Shown piece by piece: positions 35,633-47,500 of a stretch of 64,000 bases of DNA. Below the pieces are notes generated by a model that saw only the letters and a program-made list of their open reading frames with translations, did no database searches and was not told the origin of the DNA. Source of the DNA: Tragulus kanchil (Eukaryota; Chordata; Mammalia; Artiodactyla; Tragulidae). The stretch's first letter is position 1, and each line of letters starts with the position of its first letter. Position numbers and translations under genes: made by a program. The stretch lies in NCBI GenBank assembly GCA_022376925.1, contig JAIOJX010000024.1, positions 166,873,608 through 166,937,607 on the forward strand, given 5' to 3'.

Positions 35633-35999
35633 ATTTATAGATTTTTATCTGGAAGAAACTCTGTATGGAGTAATAAAAAAAAATTAGTCATATCAGCATA
35701 AAGCATCCATGAATATCTCTATCAACTAATCTGTTCCTGTTACAGCAAGGGTTTATTCTAATTTTCAATAAATAATGTCATAAATGACCATGTTGAAGAA
35801 ACATACTAGCACAGATTTTCATTAGCAGTATATTTTGGATAAATATATTTTATATACAGATCTTTTAAAAGATCTGTTTTAAAAACAAGTACAATCCAAA
35901 ATTATGTGGGACTTCACATTTACTTCTTTCTGTCTTTAGCTATTATTTTGAAGAAGGAACTCTCCAACTTCCAACCTTCCACCATCATAAAGAGAAATC

Positions 36000-36222
36000 C
36001 AGTGGTGGTGGTAGCTTAGTTGTTTAGTAGTGTCTAACTTTTGCAACACCACGGGCTGTATGTAGCTGCCTGCCAGGTTCCCCTGTTCATGGAATTATCC
36101 AGGCAAGAATACTGGAGTGGGGAACCATTTCCTTCTCCAGGGAACCTTCCCCATCCAGGAATTGAACCCAGGTCTCCTGAATGGCAGGCAGATTCTTCAC
36201 CAACTAAGCTACACAGGAAGCC
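36000..36222 (-). repeat. Bov-A2-type SINE (first copy)
   Basis: Antisense: ttcccctgttcatggaatta, caggcaagaatactggagtg, ggaattgaacccaggtctcc and ctacacaggaagccca. Confidence 0.9.
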
Positions 36223-37109
36223 CAATGGTAGAAGAAGAGAAAAACTACCTGCTATTGCTATTAGGAAAGACTGACATTAGAAAATAACTTCTAAAACCCA
36301 ATAAAAATAACTTGCCCTTTAGGCAAGTAATGGAAAAATAAATAACAATAAATGAAAATTAGTTGAAAAGCACAATCTCTGTAGATACCAGTGGTCAGAT
36401 GAGGCTTCCTGAAATCACCACAGACCAAGCTAGAATTTGTAGTCTGAGTTCCAGCAACTATACACCGTGAAGTTTTAAGTCTTAATAAAGTTCTTAGGCC
36501 ATCAAGACATCTAATGAACTTAGTGTCTAGTTAGTACCTAACCAGTACTATTTCAGATGCATGAGAGAAAATAATGCATTAAGAAGGAATGAATTCATTA
36601 GGTCCTAACATTTAGGACATTAGGGCTCTATTCTTTCACAGAACCCTGGGTGAGACAGGCTCCTCAGGAAGGTCCGTGTTCATTTAAAATCAGTATCTCA
36701 TACCTCTTTTGAAAATACAAACGGAAACATCCTTAACCCAATAAAAAGTAACTATCCCCATGCATCTTTACTTTTCACACAAATATTAAAATAAAGCGTG
36801 GATTGTTTTCTAATAAAAATAAATAAGCGGCTTCCTGGTGGTCCAGTGGGTAAAGAGTCTGCCTTTGCACACAAAGTATTAAAATAAAGCGTGGATTGTT
36901 TTCTTAATAAAAATACTAGCACAGATTTTCATTAGCAGTATATTTTGGATAAATATATTTTATATACAGATCTTTTAAAAGATCTGTTTTAAAACAAGTA
37001 CAATCCAAAATTATGTGGGACTTCACATTTACTTCTTTCTGTCTTTAGCTATTATTTTGAAGAAGGAACTCTCCAACTTCCAACCTTCCACCATCATAAA
37101 GAGAAATCC

Positions 37110-37332
37110 AGTGGTGGTGGTAGCTTAGTTGTTTAGTAGTGTCTAACTTTTGCAACACCACGGGCTGTATGTAGCTGCCTGCCAGGTTCCCCTGTTCATG
37201 GAATTATCCAGGCAAGAATACTGGAGTGGGGAACCATTTCCTTCTCCAGGGAACCTTCCCCATCCAGGAATTGAACCCAGGTCTCCTGAATGGCAGGCAG
37301 ATTCTTCACCAACTAAGCTACACAGGAAGCCC
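37110..37332 (-). repeat. Bov-A2-type SINE (tandem-duplication copy)
   Basis: Same insertion as 36000-36222, repeated at an offset near 1110 with no visible difference. Confidence 0.9.
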
Positions 37333-37941
37333 AATGGTAGAAGAAGAGAAAAACTACCTGCTATTGCTATTAGGAAAGACTGACATTAGAAAATAACTTC
37401 TAAAACCCAATAAAAATAACTTGCCCTTTAGGCAAGTAATGGAAAAATAAATAACAATAAATGAAAATTAGTTGAAAAGCACAATCTCTGTAGATACCAG
37501 TGGTCAGATGAGGCTTCCTGAAATCACCACAGACCAAGCTAGAATTTGTAGTCTGAGTTCCAGCAACTATACACCGTGAAGTTTTAAGTCTTAATAAAGT
37601 TCTTAGGCCATCAAGACATCTAATGAACTTAGTGTCTAGTTAGTACCTAACCAGTACTATTTCAGATGCATGAGAGAGAAAATAATGCATTAAGAAGGAA
37701 TGAATTCATTAGGTCCTAACATTTAGGACATTAGGGCTCTATTCTTTCACAGAACCCTGGGTGAGACAGGCTCCTCAGGAAGGTCCGTGTTCATTTAAAA
37801 TCAGTATCTCATACCTCTTTTGAAAATACAAACGGAAACATCCTTAACCCAATAAAAAGTAACTATCCCCATGCATCTTTACTTTTCACACAAATATTAA
37901 AATAAAGCGTGGATTGTTTTCTAATAAAAATAAAAATAAGC

Positions 37942-38212
37942 GGCTTCCCTGGTGGTCCAGTGGGTAAAGAGTCTGCCTTGCAGTGCAAGGGGCACCAGTT
38001 CAATCCCTGGCCTGGGAGGATCCGGTGTGCCACAGAGTGGCTGGACCAGTGCATCCAACCGCGAGCCAGAGCTCTGGAGAGCGTGCGCCCAGAGCTGGTG
38101 CTCGGTGACGAGACAGGTCACTGTAATGGGAGGCCCATAGAGGCCAAAGAATAAAGATGGATGAAGATAAATAGATAAAAAATGAATAAAAGAGGCTAAA
38201 ATTTTAAAAAAG
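37942..38212 (+). repeat. CHR-like SINE, local family
   Basis: Copy starting ggcttccctggtggtccagt. Its first 35 bases also occur at 36830-36864, where the duplication copy stops. Confidence 0.9.
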
Positions 38213-38429
38213 GTGTTTACACATAAGTGGAAATAATTAACCCTCAATGTGGCAAACTGATGACCTTTAATTACAAATGCATCCTTATGTGCTAGAAAAA
38301 CATCAAGTGTGGATTTCTGAAACACTTCACTAATATCTTATTGTCAGTTCTTTTAATTCTCTGCCTGTAACGCCATTAAGAATAAATAGAAGGCAAAGCT
38401 TTTTCAGCCCCTCAAAACAGATGCTATAT

Positions 38430-38482
38430 GAATGATCTGGGAACATATATGTACAAAAATAAATAAATAAAAAAAAAAAAAC
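38430..38482 (+). repeat. L1 3' tail remnant
   Basis: gaatgatctgggaacatata followed by (AAAT)n and poly(A) resembles the last bases of the L1 3' UTR. Confidence 0.5.
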
Positions 38483-39252
38483 AGATGCTAAAGAGAGAAA
38501 ATAAAAAGCAGACCATTTTTAGTTATAAATTCTTGCTTAAGGTTTTATTTTATAGTACAGTGAATCAAGTATAGATGGTTGAGGACTTAAGTAAGTCCAA
38601 CACAACAGATTCTGAAAAGAGTGGACTTCCTCCAAAGTCACTGCTTCCTGTACAATGTTGTGAACCTCCATCCATCGTTCTTCAGGCACCCCGTCTACCA
38701 GCTCTAATCCCTTCAATCTATTCATCGTCTCCACTGTATAATCATAAGGGATTTGACCTTAGGTCATACCTGAAAGGCCTTTCAAATCTGAATCTTGCAA
38801 TGAGGAGGTGATGATCTGAGTCAGTCAGCTCCAGGTCATTTTTGTGGACTGTGTAGAGCTTCCTCATCTCAGACTGCAAAGAACATAATCAATCTGACTT
38901 CAGTATTGACCATCTCATGCTGTCCATGTGTAGAGGCGTCTCTTGTGCTGCTGGGAATGGGTGTCTCTATGACCAGTCACTCTCTTGGCAGAGCTCTATG
39001 AGCCTTTGTCCTGTGTCACTCTCGTCTGTCACTCCAGGTATCTCTTGAGTTCCTACTTTGGCATTCCAGTCGTCTGTGTTAGTTCCAGAAGATGTTGTAG
39101 GTCTTCACAGGTCAACTTCAGCTTCTTCCGCATCAGTGACTGAAAGCATAGAGTTGGATTAACTGTGCTGATGAATGGTTTGCCTTGGAAATAAACTGAG
39201 ATCATTCTGTCATTTTTGAGGTTGCACCCAAATCCTGCATGCTAGACTCCTT

Positions 39253-39765
39253 TTGATAGATAACGGTAGATAGTTTACCATGAATGGTGTCAGATTCTTG
39301 ATCTCCAAAGAAGAATTCACATTGGTATCAAAAAGACTTGGCTATGGTCACTCAGAGCTTCGTGCAGTAAAAAGTTTATTAAAGGAAGGGATAGAGAAAG
39401 CTTCCAGCAAAGGTACTGGAAAGGGGGATAGAAGAGTATCCCCAGAAGCTAGTTTAGACAAGTCATTTTGTACTTTCCAGTTGGTTATTAACAACAGATC
39501 AAAAGAGTATCTTAAAGCTGTAAAGGCCTTGCTAGGCCCACTCCCACAACATTAACATAAGATGAGCCAGAGGATGGTCTCCAGCCATGTAGACTAGATG
39601 AGACATGCTAGTGCAAAACCGTTTGCCTCCATAAGATAATAAAGTTAGTTTCAGAGTAGATCTGTATCAGGGTAAACATTTTAGGCTATAAAATGTTCAT
39701 TGTTCCTCCTTGGGACCCGCTGGCCTCCTTATCAAGTCTTCCTATTCACCCCTTTAACTCTGTTG
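39253..39765. repeat. Unidentified insertion, LTR-like
   Basis: About 510 bp interrupts the inverted BovB between gcatgctagactccttttga and gttgactatgagggctactc. It contains gtgtcagattcttgatctcc at one end, ggctataaaatgttcattg, and attcacccct near the other. Length, TATA-like and AATAAA-like strings suggest a solo LTR, but I cannot match it to a family. Confidence 0.4.
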
Positions 39766-40779
39766 ACTATGAGGGCTACTCCACTTCTTCTAAGGAATCT
39801 TTGCCCACAGTAGTAGATACAATGGTCATCGGAATTAGATTCATCCATTTCCACCCATTTTAGCTCACTTATTCCTAAGATGTCAATGTTCAATCTTGTC
39901 ATCTGCTGCTTGACCATCATTTCTTGTCCAGATATGGTAACCACCTAACAGAAACAGAAGAGATTAAAAAGAGATGGCAAACATACACAGAAGAACTATA
40001 TATATATATGGTCTCAATGACCCAGATAACGACAGTGGTGTGGTCACTCACCTAGAACTGGACATCCTGGAACATGAAGACAAGTGAACCTTCGGAAGCA
40101 TTACCACTAGCAAAGCTAGTGGAGGTGACCAAATTTCCAGCTAAGCTAATTAAAATCCTAAAAGATGATAGTCTTAAAAGTGCTACATTCGATACATCAG
40201 CAAACTTGGAAAACTCAGCAGTGGTCACAGGCCTGGAAAAGGTCAGTTTTCATTTGAACTGCAAAGAAGGGGAATGTCAAAGAATGTTCAAACCACAGTA
40301 CAATTGCACTCATTTCATGTTTTAGCAAGGTTATACTCAACATCCCTCAAGCTAGGTTTCAATAGTACATGAACTGAGATTTTCCAGATGTACAATCCAG
40401 GTTCCGAAGAGGCAGAGGAACCAGAGATCAAATTGCCAGCATTAGTTGGATATAGAGAAAGCAAGGAAGTTCCAGAATAACATCTACTTCTGCTTCATTG
40501 ACTACGCTAAAGCCTTTAACCGTGTGGATCACAACTGTGAGAAATTCTTAAAGAGACGGGAATACCAGAGCACCTCCCCTGCCTACTGAGAAACCTGTAT
40601 GCAGATCAAGAAACAACAATTACAACCAGACATGGAACAATAAACTGGTTCTAAATTAGGAAAGGAATACCATAAGGCTACATACTGTCACCCTGCTTAT
40701 TTAAGTTGTACATAGAGTCCATTATCCAAAATGCTAGGCTGGATGATTCAGAAGCTGGAATCAAGATTGCCAAGAGAGA

Positions 40780-41020
40780 GGCTTCCCTGGTGGTCCAGTG
40801 GGTGTAGAGTCCTGGTCTGGGAAGATCCCACATACTGTGGAGTGGCTGGACCAGTGTGTCCGATTACAAGCCAGCACTCTGGAGCACGTGCACCCAGAGC
40901 CAGTGCTCTGCAATGAAAGAGGCCACTGCAATGGGAGGCCCACATAGGCCAAAGACTAAAGATGGATGAAAATAAGTAAGTAAATAAACAATAAAGGAGA
41001 CCAAAATTTAAAAAAAAAAA
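40780..41020 (+). repeat. CHR-like SINE, local family, with TSD
   Basis: Inserted in BovB between two copies of agattgccaagaga (40765-40778 and about 41021-41034). Part of the head (from gtgggtgtagag to gtcctggtctggg) is deleted. Confidence 0.92.
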
Positions 41021-41552
41021 GATTGCCAAGAGAATAATCAACAACCTCAGATATGCTGCTGATATCACTCTAATGGCAGAAAGTGAAGAAAAAACGAAAG
41101 AGCTCTTTTGGAAGGTCAAAGAGGAAAGTGAAAAAAGCTGGCTTGAAATTCAATGTGAAAAAAACTAAGATCAAGGCATTGGTCCCATCACTTTATGGCA
41201 AATAGAGGGGGGAAAGGTGGAAGCAGTGACAGATTTTATTTTCTTGGGCTCCAACATCACTGCAGAGGGTGACCACAGCCATGAAATTAAAAGATAGCTA
41301 CTCCTTAGAAGGAAAGCTATGGCAAAACTAGACATTGTATTAAAAAGCAGAGACATCACTCTGCCAACAAAGGTCCACACAGTAGAAAGTATGGTTTTTC
41401 CAAGAGTCATGTACAGGTGGGAGAGCCGGACCACAAAGGACGCCGAGCACCAAAGCACTGATGCTTTCGGACTGCGGGGCTGGAGAGGCCTCTCGAGAGT
41501 CCCCTGGGCTGCAAGGAGCTCAAAGCAGCCAGTCCTGAAGGAAGCCAGCCCT

Positions 41553-41612
41553 GAACATCCACGGGAAGGAATGAACATCCACGGGAAGGAATGAACATCC
41601 ACGGGAAGGAAT
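41553..41612. repeat. 20-bp minisatellite, three exact copies
   Basis: The unit gaacatccacgggaaggaat is repeated three times in BovB sequence that normally has it once. Confidence 0.97.
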
Positions 41613-41929
41613 GATGCTGAAGCTGAAGCTCCAGTCGTTTGGCCTTTTGATGAGAATAACCAACTCACTGGCTACGATCCTGGTGCTGGGAGACAGTCAA
41701 AGCCAAAGGAGAAGAGCGCAGCAGAGAGTGAGATGGTTAGACAGTGTCGCCGACTCAAAGGACACAAAGTTAAGCCAACTCTGGGCAACAGTGGAGGAGC
41801 CTGACGTGCTGGGGTCACGGTGTCCCCGAGTTGGACACGACTTAGCAGCTGAACGACGAGGGCAGACGACGGCCATAATACCCAGAACACACTTGAATGT
41901 GTGAATCCGATGTGGTCAAAACATAAGTC

Positions 41930-44410
41930 TACACTGAACATATGTGGAAAAGATATTTAATTGTAAAATAGAAAAGTAGGCCAGAGTACAGTTTTAAGGG
42001 TATTTCCTTCTTTATACAGTACAGGTAATCTAGAAGGGTCTTAGGGTTAAACAGTTTCACAAAGCAATAAAATATTAAAAATAAACCAAGAGAAAAGGGC
42101 TTGAAGTTACATTTTACAAAAAAAGGAACAGTACGTCCGAGTTTAATGTCCATACTTTGTGGAACTCAACAATATTGTCGTGAGTGCCAGTCACGGCACA
42201 GACAGCTTCCACAGGGCAAAGTAAAAGGTACGTTAGGCCTATCTAGAGCATCACTGTAGTACAAAAAGTTCTCATTCTACGTACAAAAGCAATTGTTTTC
42301 GGTAAGAATAATTTCCTGGCGGGGGGGCAGGGGGTAGAATAAGTTCATGAAATATTCCAGAAACCCATATGCTTTGAGTTTTACAAAAACATTACCTTAA
42401 AATCCAGTGCCTTAAAGTGCTTTCATGTGGAAATCATGATGGAAGGCACAGAATACAGTTTCATGTCCCCACCATGAAATTTTCAAAAAAGCATAGACTT
42501 CGCAGTTTGTAAAGTCAAGGTCTCGTAAGCTGCTCCCTCCAAGAACATTGTCATTCCAATAAAACCAGCGGCTAACTTTCTTAGCTGCAGCAACCTGGAG
42601 AGTAAGTTTTCTTTCTTTCCAAGTAACTTTCGTCATCTTTGTGGGAAAAGTAATACCTATGCAAGTGATGCATTCTGAAATTATAAAACATGCAGAATAT
42701 GTACAAACAGAAAATTTTAAAAAATATTTGCTTCATATACATGGAAATCTACTTGGGTATAGCTGAAATTGAACAAATATAAAAATCTGCTTTCTAAAAA
42801 ATGTTTTCAGAGAATCTGAGACAACTTAAAGCTGTACAAAGATTTCCTGGGAGAAATCTCCTCATATAGAGGATTGTTCCTACAGGAGTAATTCCAGCAT
42901 GAGTCCACCACATAATTATTACACAACATTTGGTCTAACCAACAACGATCACCCTTAAAACTGTTCCATCTCTGAGAAATTAAGGTTTGTACTACAATCA
43001 AAAAGAATGCACAAAAACAGTGGCTTATTGTGTTTTTGGATCTCTTCAACAATCTTTATCAACTCATTTGGAACTGTAAAAAAAAAATATTTACAGAATT
43101 CAGTTTTAAATACATTTCACAACTTCTAAAGTTTTATTTTACAAGAACTCAGAGCTCATGGCTTAAGTCCAATCATCAATCTGCAGTCTTTTCTATTATC
43201 CTGTCTTCCCATGACTGCACCTTACTGTGTCATCAGATCTGGTCGGAACAGTACGTCCGAGTTTAATGTCCATACTTTGTGGAACTCAACAATATTGTCG
43301 TGAGTGCCAGTCACGGCACAGACAGCTTCCACAGGGCAAAGTAAAAGGTCGTTAGGCCTATCTAGAGCATCACTGTAGTACAAAAAGTTCTCATTCTACG
43401 TACAAAAGCAATTGTTTTCGGTAAGAATAATTTCCTGGCGGGGGGGCAGGGGGTAGAATAAGTTCATGAAATATTCCAGAAACCCATATGCTTTGAGTTT
43501 TACAAAAACATTACCTTAAAATCCAGTGCCTTAAAGTGCTTTCATGTGGAAATCATGATGGAAGGCACAGAATACAGTTTCATGTCCCCACCATGAAATT
43601 TTCAAAAAAGCATAGACTTCGCAGTTTGTAAAGTCAAGGTCTCGTAAGCTGCTCCCTCCAAGAACATTGTCATTCCAATAAAACCAGCGGCTAACTTTCT
43701 TAGCTGCAGCAACCTGGAGAGTAAGTTTTCTTTCTTTCCAAGTAACTTTCGTCATCTTTGTGGGAAAAGTAATACCTATGCAAGTGATGCATTCTGAAAT
43801 TATAAAACATGCAGAATATGTACAAACAGAAAATTTTAAAAAATATTTGCTTCATATACATGGAAATCTACTTGGGTATAGCTGAAATTGAACAAATATA
43901 AAAATCTGCTTTCTAAAAAATGTTTTCAGAGAATCTGAGACAACTTAAAGCTGTACAAAGATTTCCTGGGAGAAATCTCCTCATATAGAGGATTGTTCCT
44001 ACAGGAGTAATTCCAGCATGAGTCCACCACATAATTATTACACAACATTTGGTCTAACCAACAACGATCACCCTTAAAACTGTTCCATCTCTGAGAAATT
44101 AAGGTTTGTACTACAATCAAAAAGAATGCACAAAAACAGTGGCTTATTGTGTTTTTGGATCTCTTCAACAATCTTTATCAACTCATTTGGAACTGTAAAA
44201 AAAAAATATTTACAGAATTCAGTTTTAAATACATTTCACAACTTCTAAAGTTTTATTTTACAAGAACTCAGAGCTCATGGCTTAAGTCCAATCATCAATC
44301 TGCAGTCTTTTCTATTATCCTGTCTTCCCATGACTGCACCTTACTGTGTACAGTTCAAGATTGTATTCTTTCTTGACCAAAAGTAAATTCAAAATGCACG
44401 TCCATGTCAA
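41930..44410 (-). other. GABPB1: GABPB1 3' UTR region (internally duplicated)
   Basis: AT-rich sequence downstream of the stop holds no coding exon or recognised repeat. Most of it is one 1.1-kb block present twice (42125-43230 and 43245-44349). Possible poly(A) signals on the minus strand are AATAAA in both copies (near 43134 and 44253) and ATTAAA near 41955. The true end of the transcript cannot be fixed. A BovB 3' end abuts the far side at about 41890. Confidence 0.55.
42125..44349. repeat. Tandem duplication I, offset 1119-1120
   Basis: 42125-43230 recurs at 43245-44349 in the GABPB1 3' UTR, with a 14-bp filler. Confidence 0.97.
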
Positions 44411-44563
44411 TTAAACAGCTTCTTTATTAGTCTGAAGACGAGTCATAGCTTCTAATTTCTGCCTGTAGGCCTCTGCTTCCTGTTCTTTCTTTAGAAGTTG
44501 CTGTCGGTATTTCTGTGCTTCTCGATTAGCTTCATCCAGCTGTTTCTGAAGAGCTTCTCTCTC
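44411..44563 (-). CDS. GABPB1: GABPB1 terminal coding exon (coiled coil)
   Basis: A 51-codon terminal coding exon runs from [17 protein letters not shown] to RLQTNKEAV and a TAA stop, after acceptor attag. The charged heptad-like helix is the dimerisation element specific to the long isoform; short isoforms lack it. The 3' UTR begins directly left of 44411. Confidence 0.97.
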   Translation of the reverse strand, partial: EREALQKQLDEANREAQKYRQQLLKKEQEAEAYRQKLEAMTRLQTNKEAV

Positions 44564-47500
44564 CTAATTAAAGAAAAGGGGGGGTTATCAATTGTTGCAC
44601 AAATACATTAGCACACACAAGCACACGTCCTTCAGATAAAGAAATATATAGATGCTAAAAGTAGCCACCTATTGGTACTTCTGAGATATTTTGCCTTTTC
44701 CACCAATTCCCTTATAATTAAAGTCCTCATTTTGAGCTCCATATGGTGAGATACAGATTTGTTTCTGACCTCAAGGAAATTATTTCCTAACTGGAAGCAA
44801 CACTACCATGAAGAACCCAAATTGGGTACCTGTATTTTTATATGAACTACAAAAACTACCACAGAGTGTTAATACGGAAATATATAGCCATACCTCTTCA
44901 CATCTTTGTCTGTGATGTCAAAAATCTATTACTGGGGGCTTCCCCTGGTGGTTCAGTGGGTGAGGACACCGCCTTGCAGGGCAAGGGGCGCCAGTTCGAT
45001 CCCTGGCCTGGGAAGATCTCACGTGCCGCGTAGCGGCTGGACTGATGTGTCCAATTACCGGAACTCTGGAGCGCATGCGCCCAGAGCCGGCGCTCTGCGA
45101 CGACAGACGCCACTGCAATGGGAGGCCCACAGGAGCCAAAGAACAAAGACGGATGAAAATAGAGAAAGACCAATAGAAGTGGCCCGCCCACTCCCCTCCC
45201 TCCCCAACCTGACCCCCGCCCAAAAATAAATAAATAAATCTTTAAAAAAAGAAAAAAAAATCTATTACTGAGCTTCCCTAGTGGTCCAGTGGGTAAGGAC
45301 ACCGCCTTGCAGTGCAAGGGGTGCCGGTTTGAGCCCTGGCCTGGGAAGATCCCATGTGCCGCGGAGCGGCTGGACCGATGTGTCCAATGACCGAGCCAGA
45401 GCTCTGGAGCGCATGCGCCCAGAGCCGGTGCTCTGCGACGACAGACGCCACCGCGATGGGAGGCCCACAGGAGCCAAAGAACAAAGACGGATGAAAATAG
45501 AGAAAGACCAATAGAAGTGGCCCGCCCACTCCCCTCCCTCCCCAACCTGACCCCCGCCCAAAAATAAATAAATAAATCTTTAAAAAAAGAAAAAAAAATC
45601 TATTACTGAGCTTCCCTAGTGGTCCAGTGGGTAAGGACACCGCCTTGCAGTGCAAGGGGTGCCGGTTTGAGCCCTGGCCTGGGAAGATCCCATGTGCCGC
45701 GGAGCGGCTGGACCGATGTGTCCAATGACCGAGCCAGAGCTCTGGAGCGCATGCGCCCAGAGCCGGTGCTCTGCGACGACAGAGGCCACCGCGATGGGAG
45801 GCCCACAGGAGCGAAATAACAAAGACGGATGAAAAAAGACAAATGAAAAACCAATAGAAGTGGCCCGCCCGTACCCCTCCCTCCCCACCCCACCCCCCGA
45901 AAGATAAATAAAATAAATGTTTAAAAAAGAAAATCTATAACTTATAAAAGAATTAGTATTTATCAAGTACCCGTTATGTATGTTGATTAACAAGGTGATT
46001 TCCAATAATAAATCTCTGAGATAGATATTATGTCCATTTTACAGATGAGGAAAATAATGCTCAGAGAAAATGTAGCTTTCCCATAGTAACCCAATAAGGA
46101 GTCAGGTTTAAGAAGTTCCACTATTGCTGCGTTTAAAACGATCATTCCCTTGGGCTCCCCTGGTGGTCCAGTGGGTAAGGACACCACCTTGCAGTGCAAG
46201 GGGCGCCAGTTCGATCCCTGGCCTGGGAAGATCCCACGTGCCGCGGAGCGGCTGGACCGATGTGTCCAATTACCGAGCCGGAACTCAGGAGCTCATGCGC
46301 CCAGAGCCGGTACTCTGAGACAACAGAGGCCACCGTGATGGGAGGCCCACACCGGCCAAAGAACAAAGATAAATAGATGAAAGACCAACAGAAGTAGCAA
46401 AAAAAAAAAAAAAAAAAAAGCCCTATCATTCCCTAGGATAGCAAGTAAGATTTCTCATCTTTAAAAGGAAGAGTGCTGGTTATGATTAGTGTTTCCTAAA
46501 TTATACCATTTTACAAACCATTAAAATACTAATTTATCTCTTGTAATTCATTATATGATATAAAACACACGGATCAATTTCCTGAACAAACGGAAAGGCA
46601 AAACACAAATGAAATGGAATGATCCAACGAAAAGGACATTCTTTCTCCTCCTCCTCCTCGCTCTGCCCTTACACAGCTGTCTAAGGGAAAACACATCACA
46701 GACTCCTTCCCCGCCTCTCCAGCAAGCATATGGACAAAACCTCAGCTTTCACAGGCTCAAGCTCAACCTCGCTTCAGAAGCAGGCCCTCTGCGTGGGGCG
46801 GCGGTGAGGGCAGGACTACTAATCACAAGCCAAGGCCACGCTCACAGTGGACAAGACACTTGGCCAGAAAGAACCGAGAGGGGTCACTAGCGTGCACTAG
46901 TGGACCACGGGGGTCTCTTCCTGCCCCCTTGCCCCTCGTCCACTGTGAATACCAGAAGGTCCTCTTCCTCTCACTATTCACAGCGTGCATAACGAGGAAC
47001 ACATGTAACAATCCTGCCTGCCTGGGACCCACTGACTTCCCCACACTGGGAGTAAAGCTAGATTCAACATTAACTTTTCCCATGAGACCACCAAGTGTGG
47101 GAATGATTGATTATACAGTCTCCAAATCTCCCAATTACACAAAATGTACAGTAGAAGAAAGGTGTGCCCTCATCTCCAAGTTAAGAGGTGCCTAAGCCCT
47201 ACCCTGCTACGCTTTTCTCTTCACTAGAGGCAAGATGCCAGCCTTGGGTGTCCCTGGTGGTCCAGGGACTCTTTACTGCAAGGTAAGGAGTCCGCCTTGC
47301 CATACCAGGGGCACCAGTTTGATCTCTGGCCCGGGAAGACCCTATATGCTGAGAAACGGCTGGGCCAGTGTGTCCGGTTAGGAACCAGTGATCTGGAGCA
47401 CCTGCGCCCAGAGCCGGTGCTCTGCAGCGAAAGAAGCCACTGTGATGGGAGGCCGAAGAATAAAGACGGATGAAATATAAACGATGACTTAGAGGCAAAA

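Larger units (their letters stand above)
35803..37979. repeat. Tandem duplication H, offset about 1110
   Basis: 35803-36864 recurs at 36913-37979. The 48-bp filler copies 36778-36820. Confidence 0.97.
38560..41890. mobile_element. BovB LINE with inverted 5' part
   Basis: The 5' region, from endonuclease text (DILGISELKWVEMDESNSDD) through LKGLELVDGVPEERWMEVHN, runs on the minus strand from 39930 down to 38570. The 3' region, from the LTEAEEIKKRW-like start through [13 protein letters not shown] and the gagttggacacgacttagca 3' end, runs on the plus strand from 39945 to 41885. This is the head-to-head layout left by twin-primed reverse transcription. The piece expected between the two parts is missing. 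An LTR-like insertion (39253-39765), a SINE (40780-41020) and a 20-bp triplication (41553-41612) add further breaks. Non-coding. Confidence 0.82.

Noticed and set aside
41090..41680. A minus-strand open frame over BovB containing repeated PSRG-type residues
   Set aside because: It is the antisense shadow of BovB and of the 20-bp minisatellite.
44937..45925. CRISPR-like or satellite array
   Set aside because: The units are three SINEs with pol III heads and A-rich tails; no spacers or short palindromic repeats of fixed size.
46609..46890. Small secreted protein (93 codons starting with a leucine-rich stretch)
   Set aside because: It sits in a GABPB1 intron, has no recognised homologue, and appears twice only because of the tandem duplication.
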